In this document: piece after piece, positions 51,700-60,235 of the stretch
Layout of the letters: the number at the start of each line of letters is the position of its first letter
Numbering within the stretch: the first letter of the stretch is position 1
Origin: Streptomyces pyxinicus
Lineage (GTDB): Bacteria > Actinomycetota > Actinomycetes > Streptomycetales > Streptomycetaceae
Assembly: GCF_024753135.1 (NCBI RefSeq)
Contig: NZ_JANUGP010000017.1
Coordinates: forward strand, 105,107-169,106
Length of the DNA stretch: 64,000 nucleotides
Direction: 5' to 3'
Position numbers and translations under genes: made by a program
Notes under the pieces: model-generated
The model's database searches: none
The model's input: only the letters and a program-made list of their open reading frames with translations
What the model was told of the DNA's origin: nothing

Positions 51700-52662
51700 T
51701 CAGCCCTTGCGGGCCTTGACCTCGTCGGTCAACTGCGGGACGACGTCGAAGAGGTCACCGACCACGCCGAAGTCGACCAGCTCGAAGATCGGGGCCTCGG
51801 CGTCCTTGTTGACGGCCACGATCGTCTTGGAGGTCTGCATGCCGGCGCGGTGCTGGATCGCGCCGGAGATGCCGTTGGCGATGTAGAGCTGCGGCGAGAC
51901 CGACTTGCCGGTCTGGCCGACCTGGTTGGTGTGCGGGTACCAGCCGGCGTCGACGGCGGCACGCGAGGCGCCGACGGCCGCGCCGAGCGAGTCGGCGAGG
52001 GCCTCGATGATCGCGAAGTTGTCGGCGCCGTTGACACCGCGGCCGCCGGAGACCACGATCGCGGCCTCGGTCAGCTCCGGGCGGCCCGTCGACTCGCGCG
52101 GCGTGCGGCCGGTGACCTTGGTGCCGGTCGCCTGGGCGGAGAAGGAGACGGACAGCGCCTCGACCGCGCCGGCGGCCGGGGCGGCCTCGACGGCGGCCGA
52201 GTTCGGCTTGACCGTGATGACCGGGGTGCCCTTGATGACACGGGTCTTGGTGGAGTAGGACGCGGCGAACACCGACTGGGTGGCCACCGGGCCCTCGTCG
52301 CCGGCCTCCAGGTCGACGGCGTCGGTGATGATGCCGGAACCGATGCGCAGCGCGAGGCGGGCGGCGATCTCCTTGCCCTCGGCGGAGGACGGGACCAGCA
52401 CGGCGGCCGGGGAGACGGCCTCGTGGGCGGCCTGGAGGGCGTCCACCTTCGGGACGACCAGGTAGTCGGCGTACTCGGACGCGTCGTGGGTGAGGACCTT
52501 CACCGCGCCGTGCTCGGCGAGGGCGGCGGCGGTGTCGGCGGCGCCGTTGCCGAGCGCGACGGCGACGGGCTCGCCGAGGCGGCGGGCCAGGGTCAGCAGC
52601 TCCAGGGTGGGCTTGCGGACGGCGCCGTCCACGTGGTCGACGTAGACGAGGACTTCAGCCAT
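51700..52662 (-). CDS. etfA: Electron transfer flavoprotein, alpha subunit
   Basis: This 320-residue protein carries the FAD-binding half of ETF: GRGVNGADNFAIIEALADSL, GWYPHTNQVGQTGKSVSPQL and HRAGMQTSKTIVAVNKD are the classic signature. It accepts electrons from acyl-CoA dehydrogenases and hands them to ETF dehydrogenase. It is co-transcribed with etfB upstream (51-bp gap) and followed by a strong stem-loop. Length and motifs are fully regular. Confidence 0.95.
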   Translation of the reverse strand: MAEVLVYVDHVDGAVRKPTLELLTLARRLGEPVAVALGNGAADTAAALAEHGAVKVLTHDASEYADYLVVPKVDALQAAHEAVSPAAVLVPSSAEGKEIAARLALRIGSGIITDAVDLEAGDEGPVATQSVFAASYSTKTRVIKGTPVITVKPNSAAVEAAPAAGAVEALSVSFSAQATGTKVTGRTPRESTGRPELTEAAIVVSGGRGVNGADNFAIIEALADSLGAAVGASRAAVDAGWYPHTNQVGQTGKSVSPQLYIANGISGAIQHRAGMQTSKTIVAVNKDAEAPIFELVDFGVVGDLFDVVPQLTDEVKARKG

Positions 52663-52713
52663 GGGATTGCTCTCCTGCTAAAAGAGGGTGAGGTGCGGTC
52701 GGCGGCTGCGGGC

Positions 52714-53499
52714 TCAGATGAACTTCTGGCCCGCGAGGAACTCGGCGAGCTGCTTGCCGCCCTCGCCCTCGTCCTTGACGATGGTGCCGGCCGTGCGGGC
52801 CGGACGCTCGGTCGCGGTCTCGACCTTGGTGAACGCGCCGTCGAGACCGACCTCCTCGGCCTCGATGTCCAGGTCGGACAGGTCCCAGGACTCCACCGGC
52901 TTCTTCTTGGCCGCCATGATGCCCTTGAAGGACGGGTAGCGGGCCTCGCCGGACTGGTCGGTGACCGACACGATCGCGGGGAGCTGCGCCTGGAGCTGCT
53001 CGGAAGCGGCGTCGCCGTCCCGGCGGCCGGTCACGACGCCGTCCTCGACGGAGACCTCGGAGAGCAGGGTGACCTGCGGGACGCCGAGGCGCTCGGCGAC
53101 CAGCGCCGGTACGACGCCCATGGTGCCGTCGGTGGAGGCCATGCCGGAGATGACGAGGTCGTAGCCCGCCTTCTCGATCGCCTTGGCCAGGACCAGGGAG
53201 GTGCCGATGGCGTCGGTGCCGTGCAGGTCGTCGTCCTCGACGTGGATCGCCTTGTCGGCGCCCATCGACAGGGCCTTGCGGAGCGCGTCCTTGGCGTCCT
53301 CGGGGCCGACCGTCAGCACGGTGACCTCGGCGTCGTCCGCGTTCTCCGCGATCTGGAGGGCCTGTTCGACCGCGTACTCGTCCAGTTCGGAGAGCAGACC
53401 GTCCACGTCGTCGCGGTCGACGGTCAGGTCATCGGCGAAGTGCCGGTCGCCAGTGGCGTCGGGCACGTACTTCACAGTGACAACGATCCTCAAGCTCAC
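52714..53499 (-). CDS. etfB: Electron transfer flavoprotein, beta subunit
   Basis: The 261-residue ETF beta subunit starts with IVVTVKYVPDA and has LSELDEYAVEQALQIAEN, VLTVGPEDAKDALRKALSMG and DLVISGMASTDGTMGVVPAL, which bind AMP and contact the alpha subunit. First gene of the etfBA operon. A TACT-N4-AGTA dyad at 53618-53629 and a TAATAT element lie in its promoter region, suggesting TetR-type control related to fatty-acid use. Confidence 0.95.
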   Translation of the reverse strand: MSLRIVVTVKYVPDATGDRHFADDLTVDRDDVDGLLSELDEYAVEQALQIAENADDAEVTVLTVGPEDAKDALRKALSMGADKAIHVEDDDLHGTDAIGTSLVLAKAIEKAGYDLVISGMASTDGTMGVVPALVAERLGVPQVTLLSEVSVEDGVVTGRRDGDAASEQLQAQLPAIVSVTDQSGEARYPSFKGIMAAKKKPVESWDLSDLDIEAEEVGLDGAFTKVETATERPARTAGTIVKDEGEGGKQLAEFLAGQKFI

Positions 53500-53617
53500 G
53501 CCGGCTCTCCTACTGCATCGTCATTTCCGGGCTGCCTCTTGCAGGCAGCATAGGCGCCTGAAGCGGCCGATCCCGGTCGGGGCGTCCGCGCGCTCCGACC
53601 GAAATATTACTCGCCAG

Positions 53618-53629
53618 TACACTCAGTTC
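53618..53629. promoter_or_regulatory. TACT-N4-AGTA dyad in the etfBA promoter
   Basis: TACTCGCCAGTA has symmetric arms (TACT/AGTA) and overlaps a possible -10 TAATAT on the minus strand. A TetR-type operator is plausible; no regulator gene is adjacent. Confidence 0.4.
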
Positions 53630-53716
53630 ATGCCCGCTAAGCAAGCGCTTTGAACTGTGACCTTCGCAACGCAGCGTAACCGGAACCCGACCACCGTGCA
53701 GAGCCGGCCGGCGTGA

Positions 53717-54226
53717 TCAATCCCGCAGGCCGTTGAAGCGGCCCTGGTGGTAGAGGAGCGGGCGGCCGGAGCCCGAGGGGTCCCCGAGCACCACCTCGGC
53801 CAGCACGATCCGGTGGTCGCCGGCCGGTACCCGGCCCACGACCCGGCACACCAGCCAGGCCAGCACGTCGTCGAGCACCGGAACGCCTTCCGGGCCCTCG
53901 CGCCAGGCGGTCGGCGCGCCGAACCGGTCGGCGCCGCTGCGCGCGAAGGTGGCCGCCAGCTCGCTCTGGTGCTCGCCGAGTATGTGCACGCCGACATGGC
54001 CGGCCTCGGAGACGGCGGGCCAGCTGGAGGCGCCGGTGCCGATGCCGAAGGAGAGCAGGGGCGGTTCGGCCGAGACGGAGGTGAGGGAGGTGGCGGTGAA
54101 GCCGACCGGGCCGCCCTCGCCGCGGGCGGTGACCACCGCGACCCCGGCGGCGTGCCGGCGGAAGGTGGAGCGGAGCAGGTCGGGGGAGGCGAGCCGGGGG
54201 GTGCGGAGATCGGGCGTGGCCGTCAT
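53717..54226 (-). CDS. Flavin reductase family protein
   Basis: The 169-residue protein has the split-barrel FMN-binding fold of HpaC-like reductases: LRSTFRRHAAGVAVVTA, GFTATSLTSVSAEPPLLSFG and GDHRIVLAEVVLG. It supplies reduced flavin to a two-component monooxygenase or acts alone. AAGGA precedes the ATG at 54226. A cysteine leader peptide ORF lies 45 bp upstream, so expression is probably tied to cysteine or sulfur supply, as for sulfonate-utilisation reductases. No monooxygenase partner is adjacent. Confidence 0.86.
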   Translation of the reverse strand: MTATPDLRTPRLASPDLLRSTFRRHAAGVAVVTARGEGGPVGFTATSLTSVSAEPPLLSFGIGTGASSWPAVSEAGHVGVHILGEHQSELAATFARSGADRFGAPTAWREGPEGVPVLDDVLAWLVCRVVGRVPAGDHRIVLAEVVLGDPSGSGRPLLYHQGRFNGLRD

Positions 54227-54270
54227 GGAGGGGTCCTTCTGCCGTAGGTCACTGGCGGGGCCGTCGGTGC

Positions 54271-54351
54271 TCACCGGCCCGGACAGCGCGCGCTCGCGTT
54301 GCGGGCGAGGTCGACGTGCGCGCGCCCATAGAGAAGGAGTTCGGTCGGCAT
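54271..54351 (-). CDS. Streptomyces-type cysteine leader peptide
   Basis: ATG at 54351 to TGA at 54271 encodes 26 residues including RAHVDLARNASARC. The HVDLxRxxSAxC pattern is that of the 'putative leader peptides' preceding sulfur-metabolism genes in Streptomyces. The Cys codon is the 23rd, so ribosome stalling at low cysteine could control the downstream flavin reductase gene. No ribosome-binding site precedes the ATG; TTGACC lies about 34 nt upstream as a -35 candidate, fitting a leaderless transcript. Confidence 0.8.
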   Translation of the reverse strand: MPTELLLYGRAHVDLARNASARCPGR

Positions 54352-54434
54352 GGGGTCAGGCTGACGACAGGTGGTGCGCGCGGTCAAGTGCGGCCCTGAG
54401 GCCGACAGCGGCCCTGCGGCGTGCTGATGCCCTC

Positions 54435-54847
54435 TCACACCGCCTCCCCCAGCGCCGCGATGACGTCGGCCTTCCGGGGCTGCCCGGCGGCGCGGCGCAC
54501 CACGCGGCCCTCGGCGTCGAGGACCAGCACGGTGGGGGTCTTCAAGATCTCCAGTTCGCGTACGAGGTCCAGGCGCGCCTCGGCGTCGATCTCGACGTGG
54601 GTGACCCCGGGGACGATCCCGGCGACCTCGCCGAGGACGCGCCGGGTGGCCCGGCAGGGCGCGCAGAAGGCGCTGGAGAACTGCACGAGGGTGGCCCGCT
54701 CGCCGAGTTCGCCGCCCAGTTCGGCCGCACCGAGCCGCTTGCCGTCGTCCCGCCCGCCCACCCGCACCCTCCCGCTCCGCCGCCTGCGCGGCACTCCGTG
54801 GGCGCCCGCGCGGCGAGCACCGCCGCGCACACCACCACTCCGGTCAT
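54435..54847 (-). pseudogene. Membrane-anchored thioredoxin-like protein with a frameshift
   Basis: From the ATG at 54847 the frame gives a membrane helix (MTGVVVCAAVLAARAP) and then nonsense. In the next frame the thioredoxin domain follows (RRRRSGRVRVGGRDDGKRLG, active site FCAPCRATR, then KTPTVLVLD) to 54435. One extra base in GCCGCGCGGGCGCCC (about 54800-54815) explains it. A soluble thioredoxin could still be made from the GTG at 54794. Either a mutation or a GC-run sequencing error; the catalytic CAPC motif is intact. Confidence 0.7.
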
Positions 54848-55169
54848 CACCAGCACAAGCATTCAGCGCACCGCAAAGATTCCCGACTCCCGAGGGCGAT
54901 TCCGGGCGGCGGCTCGGGGCCGCCGGCCGGGCTGCGAGATGTTCCTGCTTCCGAAGAGGGTCACTGTTTCCGGTGGAGTGAAGGGGACGTAAGGACCCAA
55001 GGCGGGATGTAGGCCGACGTGACGAGGATCTCGCCGCAGCCGGGCACCAGGGCTGGCTACCCGTCCGTTCTTCGGGCACGATCTGCGAGACACCGTAAAA
55101 CCTACGGCCGCGTAACTTCCCCGCCGGGAGCCCCCTTTCCCGAGCAGAGCAGAAAGGGCCCGTCCCCCC

Positions 55170-55898
55170 ATGGCAGAGTTGGTCTACCGTCCCGTCATCG
55201 GTTTCGCCAAGACCTTGTTCAAGGCCTGGGATCTGAAGATCGACTGCAAGGGTTCGGAGAACATCCCGCGCTCGGGCGGTGCCGTGCTGGTGAGCAATCA
55301 CATCAGTTATCTGGACTTCGTCTTCAACGGTCTCGCCGCTCTGCCGCAGAAGCGTCTCGTGCGCTTCATGGCGAAGGAGTCCGTCTTCCGGCACAAGGTC
55401 TCCGGGCCGCTGATGCGCGGCATGAAGCACATCCCGGTGGACCGCAAGCAGGGTGAGGCGGCCTACGCGCACGCGCTGGACTCGCTGCGCTCCGGCGAGG
55501 TCATCGGGGTGTTCCCGGAGGCCACGATCTCCGAGTCCTTCACGCTGAAGAGCTTCAAGTCCGGGGCCGCCCGGCTGGCCCAGGAGGCGGGCGTACCGCT
55601 GGTGCCGATGGCGGTGTGGGGCACCCAGCGGCTGTGGACGAAGGGGCACCCGCGCAACTTCAGACGCGACCACCTGCCCGTCACCATCCGGGTCGGCGAG
55701 GCCGTCGAGGCGCCCCGTGACCAGTACGCGGGCGCCATCACGCGCCGGCTGCGCGAGCGCGTCCAGGAACTGCTGGAAGCGGCCCAGCGCGCCTACCCCG
55801 GCCGCCCCAAGGGCCCGGAGGACTCCTGGTGGCTCCCGTCCCACCTCGGCGGCTCGGCCCCGACGGCGGAGCAACTGCGCACGGCCGAGGTGCACTGA
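55170..55898 (+). CDS. 1-acyl-sn-glycerol-3-phosphate acyltransferase
   Basis: PlsC-type acyltransferase of 242 residues. Block I is NHISYLD (His44, Asp49); block III is FPEATISESF (about 115-124) where the classic form is FPEGTR; VPLVPMAVWGTQ is block IV. It transfers an acyl chain to lysophosphatidic acid in phospholipid synthesis. The Glu is kept while Gly becomes Ala, as in several actinobacterial paralogues. No membrane anchor is obvious. It is a single gene with a 322-bp upstream gap containing its promoter. Confidence 0.88.
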   Translation: MAELVYRPVIGFAKTLFKAWDLKIDCKGSENIPRSGGAVLVSNHISYLDFVFNGLAALPQKRLVRFMAKESVFRHKVSGPLMRGMKHIPVDRKQGEAAYAHALDSLRSGEVIGVFPEATISESFTLKSFKSGAARLAQEAGVPLVPMAVWGTQRLWTKGHPRNFRRDHLPVTIRVGEAVEAPRDQYAGAITRRLRERVQELLEAAQRAYPGRPKGPEDSWWLPSHLGGSAPTAEQLRTAEVH

Positions 55899-55917
55899 CG
55901 GTACGTCGGCTCGCCGG

Positions 55918-56505
55918 TCACCCGGGCAGAGCGGTCGTCAGCGTTCTTCCACAGCGCCGGCCGGTCCGCGGCGCGTCGAGGACGGCCGGGTGCGGTGCGG
56001 CGTACGACTCGGGAGGGTCCAGTTCGCCGGCGGCGGGATCGGGAACCCAGGCCGGCCGCTCGCCGTCGAGGGAGAACCGCGCGTCCACGCCCGGCTTGGT
56101 GCCGCCGGGCTCCTGGCGGTGCCAGGCGCCGTGGCAGCGGACGGCGACCAGACCGCGGACGAGATGGCCGCCGGCGTCGTCGGTGAGGCGCTGACAGCAG
56201 AGGGCGGCGGGGATGTCCTCCGCCCGCAGCAGGGCCGCCAGCGCGTGGCTCTCGGCGTGGTAGACGCCGGTGCGCAGGGTGGGGACGTCGGAGGCGCGCC
56301 AGGTGACGCGGAGGTCGCCGGAGCCCTGGGAGTGCGGAACGGCGTCCCGGACGAACTCGTAGGCGGCCCGCGCGTAGTCGTACGGGTCGGTGGCATCGCG
56401 GGCCGGCCGGGCGGCGGTCTCCCGGACCAGCGGGTGGTGGTGATCGACGGCCGGACCGGTGGCCAGGTAGGCGGAGAGGCCGGCGCTGCGCCGGATCGGC
56501 CGCAT
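55918..56505 (-). CDS. Transglutaminase-like domain protein lacking the catalytic Cys
   Basis: The 195-residue protein matches the bacterial transglutaminase-like group: DHHHPLVRETAARPARDATD, AAYEFVRDAVPHS, SHALAALLRAEDIPAALC and GAWHRQEPGGTKPGVDARFS. The active-site Cys normally found in TGVCYAKSH-type loops is replaced: TGVYHAESH has Tyr82. The family His is present. The protein may therefore be a pseudo-enzyme, or use another residue. The ATG at 56505 is chosen by family length. It follows the threonine aldolase gene by 75 bp. Confidence 0.75.
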   Translation of the reverse strand: MRPIRRSAGLSAYLATGPAVDHHHPLVRETAARPARDATDPYDYARAAYEFVRDAVPHSQGSGDLRVTWRASDVPTLRTGVYHAESHALAALLRAEDIPAALCCQRLTDDAGGHLVRGLVAVRCHGAWHRQEPGGTKPGVDARFSLDGERPAWVPDPAAGELDPPESYAAPHPAVLDAPRTGRRCGRTLTTALPG

Positions 56506-56580
56506 GCGCGCAGAGCAGAGGAACGCGGCCACCCGAGCGTCAATGACTTTTCGGATGGCCGCATACCCATGCAGGGGCCG

Positions 56581-57651
56581 TCAGCGGGCCATCTCCTCCT
56601 TGAGGGCGGCCACGAACGAGTCGACGTCGTCCTCGGTGGTGTCGTAGGAGCACATCCAGCGCACCACCCCGGCGGCCTCGTCCCAGAAGTAGAACCGGAA
56701 CCGCTTCTGGAGCCGCTCGCTCACGTCGTTCGGCAGCTGGGCGAAGACGCCGTTGGCCTGCACCGGGTAGAGGATCTCCACGCCGTGCACCGCGCGGACG
56801 CCCTCGGCCAGCCGCTGGGCCATCTCGTTGGCGTGCCGGGCGTTGCGCAGCCACAGGTCCTTGGCGAGCAGCGCCTCCAACTGCACCGAGACGAAACGCA
56901 TCTTCGACGCCAGCTGCATGCTCATCTTGCGAATGTGCTTCATGTGGCGCACGGCGTCCTGGTTGATGACGACGACCGCCTCGCCGAACACCGCGCCGTT
57001 CTTGGTGCCGCCCAGCGACAGCAGGTCGACGCCCGCCGCGTTGGTGAACGTCCGCAGGGGCACGTCCAGGGAGGCGGCGGCGTTGGCTATCCGGGAACCG
57101 TCCAGGTGCACCCGCATGCCGTGCGCGTGGGCGTGCTCGCAGATCGCGCGCACCTCGTCCGGCGTGTAGAGGGTGCCCAGCTCGGTGCTCTGGGTGATCG
57201 AGACGACCTGCGGCATCGCGCGGTGCTCGTCCTCCCAGCCCCAGGCCTGCCGGTCGATCAGCTCGGGCGTCAGCTTGCCGTCGGGCGTGGGCACCGTCAG
57301 CAGTTTCAGACCGGCCATGCGCTCGGGCGCGCCGCCCTCGTCCACGTTGATGTGGGCGCTGTCGGCGCAGATCACCGCACCCCAGCGGTCGGTGACCGCC
57401 TGGAGCGCGACCACGTTGGCGCCGGTGCCGTTGAAGACCGGGAACGCCTCCGCGGTGGCCCCGAAGTGACCCCGGATGACCCGCTGGAGGTTCTCGGTGT
57501 ACTCGTCCTCGCCGTAGGCCACCTGGTGGCCGCCGTTGGCCAGGGCCAGGGCGGCCAGCACCTCCGGGTGGGCTCCGGCGTAGTTGTCACTGGCGAAACC
57601 GCGGACCTGCGGGTCGTGATGGCGACGGGCGTCGGTCCTGGGAGGGTTCAC
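56581..57651 (-). CDS. Low-specificity threonine aldolase family PLP enzyme
   Basis: Fold-type I PLP enzyme of 356 residues. SDNYAGAHPEVLAAL is the start signature, His100 stacks on PLP, Asp184 (VHLDGSR) pairs with the ring nitrogen and Lys217 (LSLGGTKNGA) is the Schiff-base residue. It should cleave beta-hydroxy amino acids to glycine and an aldehyde. The GTG at 57651 overlaps the SDR stop by 3 bases (GTGA), so it is coupled to the SDR and DUF6421 genes. Confidence 0.87.
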   Translation of the reverse strand: MNPPRTDARRHHDPQVRGFASDNYAGAHPEVLAALALANGGHQVAYGEDEYTENLQRVIRGHFGATAEAFPVFNGTGANVVALQAVTDRWGAVICADSAHINVDEGGAPERMAGLKLLTVPTPDGKLTPELIDRQAWGWEDEHRAMPQVVSITQSTELGTLYTPDEVRAICEHAHAHGMRVHLDGSRIANAAASLDVPLRTFTNAAGVDLLSLGGTKNGAVFGEAVVVINQDAVRHMKHIRKMSMQLASKMRFVSVQLEALLAKDLWLRNARHANEMAQRLAEGVRAVHGVEILYPVQANGVFAQLPNDVSERLQKRFRFYFWDEAAGVVRWMCSYDTTEDDVDSFVAALKEEMAR

Positions 57652-58397
57652 GGCTTCTCGGTCAGCCACAGACGGTTTCCGTTCACTTCTGCGGCGGGCT
57701 TGCTCCAGACGCCCTCGATGGCCTCGGCCAGGTCCTTGACGTCCGTGAAGCCCGCGAACTTCGCGTTGGGTCGTTCGGCGCGCATCGCGTCGTGCACCAG
57801 CGCCTTCACCACCAGGATGGCAGCCGCCGAGCGGGGGCCCTGCTCACCCCCCGCCTTGCGGAAGCCGTCGGCCATGGCGAGTGTCCAGGCCTCGGCCGCG
57901 GCCTTGGCGGCGGCGTACGCCGCGTTGCCCGCCGTCGGCTTCTGGGTGCCGGCGGCGCTGGTGAGCACGTACCGGCCGCGGTCGCTGCGCTGGAGGGCGT
58001 CGAAGAACGCGAGGGAGGTGTGCTGGACGGTGCGGATCAGCAGCTTCTCCAGCAGGTCCCAGTCGGCGAGGTCGGTCTCGGCGAACTTCGCGCTGCCGCG
58101 CCAGCCGCCCACGAGGTGCACCAAGCCGTCGACGCGGCCGTGGTCCTTCTCGATGCGGGCGGCCCAGGCCCGGGTGTCGTCCAGGTCGAGCAGGTCGACC
58201 GTCTCCCCGGTGACGGTGGCACCGCCGCGGGCGTAGCGGGCCGCGTCCACGGCCTCCGCCAGGCGTTCGGCGTTGTTGTCGGCGCCGACGACGACCGCGC
58301 CCGCCTCCGCGAGCCGGACCAGCGTCGCGTGCCCGGCGGGACCGCCCGCGCCGGCCACCGCGATCACCGCACCACTGAGAGACCCGTTCCCCACCAT
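57648..58397 (-). CDS. SDR family oxidoreductase
   Basis: The 249-residue SDR has the cofactor loop VAGAGGPAGHATLVRLAEAG, an unusual variant of the TGxxxGIG motif. It also has LVHLVGGWRGS, SAAG, and an active-site region YAAAKAAAEAW with Tyr and Lys. It may oxidise or reduce a hydroxy/keto compound handled with the adjacent aldolase. GAGGGGA precedes the ATG at 58397; a GTG at 58451 overlapping the DUF6421 stop is also possible. Middle gene of a tight operon. Confidence 0.83.
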   Translation of the reverse strand: MVGNGSLSGAVIAVAGAGGPAGHATLVRLAEAGAVVVGADNNAERLAEAVDAARYARGGATVTGETVDLLDLDDTRAWAARIEKDHGRVDGLVHLVGGWRGSAKFAETDLADWDLLEKLLIRTVQHTSLAFFDALQRSDRGRYVLTSAAGTQKPTAGNAAYAAAKAAAEAWTLAMADGFRKAGGEQGPRSAAAILVVKALVHDAMRAERPNAKFAGFTDVKDLAEAIEGVWSKPAAEVNGNRLWLTEKP

Positions 58398-58447
58398 GTT
58401 CTTCCCCTCTTGAGCAGCTTGAGCAGTGTTCGTCCGGCGGTCGTCGC

Positions 58448-59845
58448 TCACGCGGCGAGCCGGTCGGCGCCGTCCGCCGTGATGCCCTTGGTCGAGGCGA
58501 TCACGTTCTTCAGCTTCTTGGACAGGGCCTCATAGAACATGCTCAGCGGAAACTCGTCCGGAAGCACGTCGTCCACGAGCTTGCGCGGCGGCTGGTCCAG
58601 GTCCAGGGCGCCGGGACCCTTGGCCCACTTGGAGCCGGGGTGCGGGGCGAGGTAGCCGGAGACCAGCTCGTAGCCGGCGAACCAGTGCACGAGCTTGGGG
58701 CGGTCGATGCCGTCGCGGTAGAGCTTCTCTATCTCGGCGCACAGCTGGTTGGTGACCTGCGGGGCGCGCTCCCAGTCGATGGCGAGCTTGTTGTCGGTCC
58801 AGCGGACGACGTCGTGCTTGTGCAGGTAGGCGAAGAGGAGCTGGCCGCCGAGGCCGTCGTAGTTGCGGACGCGGTCGCCGGTGACCGGGAAGCGGAACAT
58901 CCGGTCGAAGAGCACCGCGTACTGCACGTCACGGGCCTGCGGGACGCCGTCGGCCTGGAGCTTGACGGCCTCCTTGAAGGCGGTCAGGTCGCAGCGCAGC
59001 TCTTCCAGACCGTACATCCAGAACGGCTGGCGCTGCTTGATCATGAACGGGTCGAACGGCAGGTCGCCGTGGCTGTGGGTGCGGTCGTGGACCATGTCCC
59101 ACAGCACGAAGGCCTCTTCGCAGCGCTTCTGGTCGTGCACCATCGCGGCGATGTCCTCGGGCAGTTCCAGCCCCAGCAGGCCGACGGCCGCCTCGGTCAC
59201 CCGGCGGAAGCGGGCGGCCTCGCGGTCGCAGAAGATGCCACCCCAGGAGAAACGTTCCGGCGCCTCGCGTACAGCGATGGTCTCCGGGAAGAGCACCGCG
59301 GAGTTGGTGTCGTAGCCCGAGGTGAAGTCCTCGAAGGTGATGCCGCAGAACAGCGGGTTGTCGTAGCGGGTGCGCTCCAACTCGGCCAGCCAGTCCGGCC
59401 AGACCATGCGCAGCACGACCGCCTCCAGGTTGCGGTCCGGGTTGCCGTTCTGCGTGTACATCGGGAAGACGACCAGGTGCTGGAGGCCGTCCTCGCGGCG
59501 CGCGGCGGGCTGGAAGGCCAGCAGCGAGTCGAGGAAGTCCGGCACCGCGAAGCCGCCCTCCGCCCAGTGACGCAGATCCTTCACGAGGGCCTCGTGGTAG
59601 GCGGCGTCGTGCGGCAGCAGCGGGGCGAGCCGCTCGACGGCGTCGGCGACACGCTCGACGGCGGCCGTCGCCTCGGCACGCTCGGGGGCGCCCTCGCCCT
59701 CGAAGTCGATCGAGCCGTCCTTCGACTGCCACGGCCGGATGCGCTCGACGGCATCCTTGAGCACGGGCCAGGCCGGGTGCTCGATCACCCTGGTCGGCGA
59801 AGAAACCCGCTCCTCCGCGCCCGCCTGCACAAGAATTTCCGTCAT
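58448..59845 (-). CDS. DUF6421 family protein
   Basis: Large soluble protein of 465 residues without recognisable cofactor motif. Notable conserved-looking segments are VVFPMYTQNGNPDRNLEAVV, GITFEDFTSGYDTNSAVLFP, LWDMVHDRTHSHGDLPFDPF and MIKQRQPFWMYGLEELRCDL. The HDRTHSHGD stretch rich in His/Asp could bind metal. I recall the family as DUF6421 of actinobacteria; no function known. First gene of the operon with the SDR and threonine aldolase genes; the ATG at 59845 follows AT-richer promoter DNA. Confidence 0.78.
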   Translation of the reverse strand: MTEILVQAGAEERVSSPTRVIEHPAWPVLKDAVERIRPWQSKDGSIDFEGEGAPERAEATAAVERVADAVERLAPLLPHDAAYHEALVKDLRHWAEGGFAVPDFLDSLLAFQPAARREDGLQHLVVFPMYTQNGNPDRNLEAVVLRMVWPDWLAELERTRYDNPLFCGITFEDFTSGYDTNSAVLFPETIAVREAPERFSWGGIFCDREAARFRRVTEAAVGLLGLELPEDIAAMVHDQKRCEEAFVLWDMVHDRTHSHGDLPFDPFMIKQRQPFWMYGLEELRCDLTAFKEAVKLQADGVPQARDVQYAVLFDRMFRFPVTGDRVRNYDGLGGQLLFAYLHKHDVVRWTDNKLAIDWERAPQVTNQLCAEIEKLYRDGIDRPKLVHWFAGYELVSGYLAPHPGSKWAKGPGALDLDQPPRKLVDDVLPDEFPLSMFYEALSKKLKNVIASTKGITADGADRLAA

Positions 59846-60235
59846 GATCCCATCCTCCACGGGAGAACCTCGCGTATGGACACCGTATGCATACCCCGTT
59901 TCTCCCAGCAAGAGGTGTCTCGGGAAATTATTCTGCCCAGCCGCTTGGTCACCGATGTTTTTCCTGTCAGAAACCGTGACGACGCTCACTTTGTTTGTGC
60001 GCAAGCATGAAGGAAAGGGGGCATAGCGCACGAAAAGGAGTGACCAGGGACGAGGGCGAGGGCGATGGCCGGGTCGGATACCGGCCATCCGTCCATCGTG
60101 ACGCTGCGTTATCACCCGCGCACATGCGGGTTCATCACGGGTCCCGGCCATTAGGCTGCGAGCCTGCCCGCGCGGACGACGGCGTTCGCCCGTCACGCGC
60201 GTGCCGGTCCGCCGTCGACGGAAGCGAGTCGAACC
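59846..60235. other. Divergent intergenic region with AT-rich promoter DNA and a hairpin
   Basis: No gene seen in 390 bp. The left half is unusually AT-rich for the genome and should contain the DUF6421 operon promoter. At 60064-60089 GATGGCCGG and CCGGCCATC form a perfect 9-bp stem with an 8-nt loop, upstream of the glycerophosphodiesterase gene. Its role, terminator or leader structure, is unclear. Confidence 0.55.
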
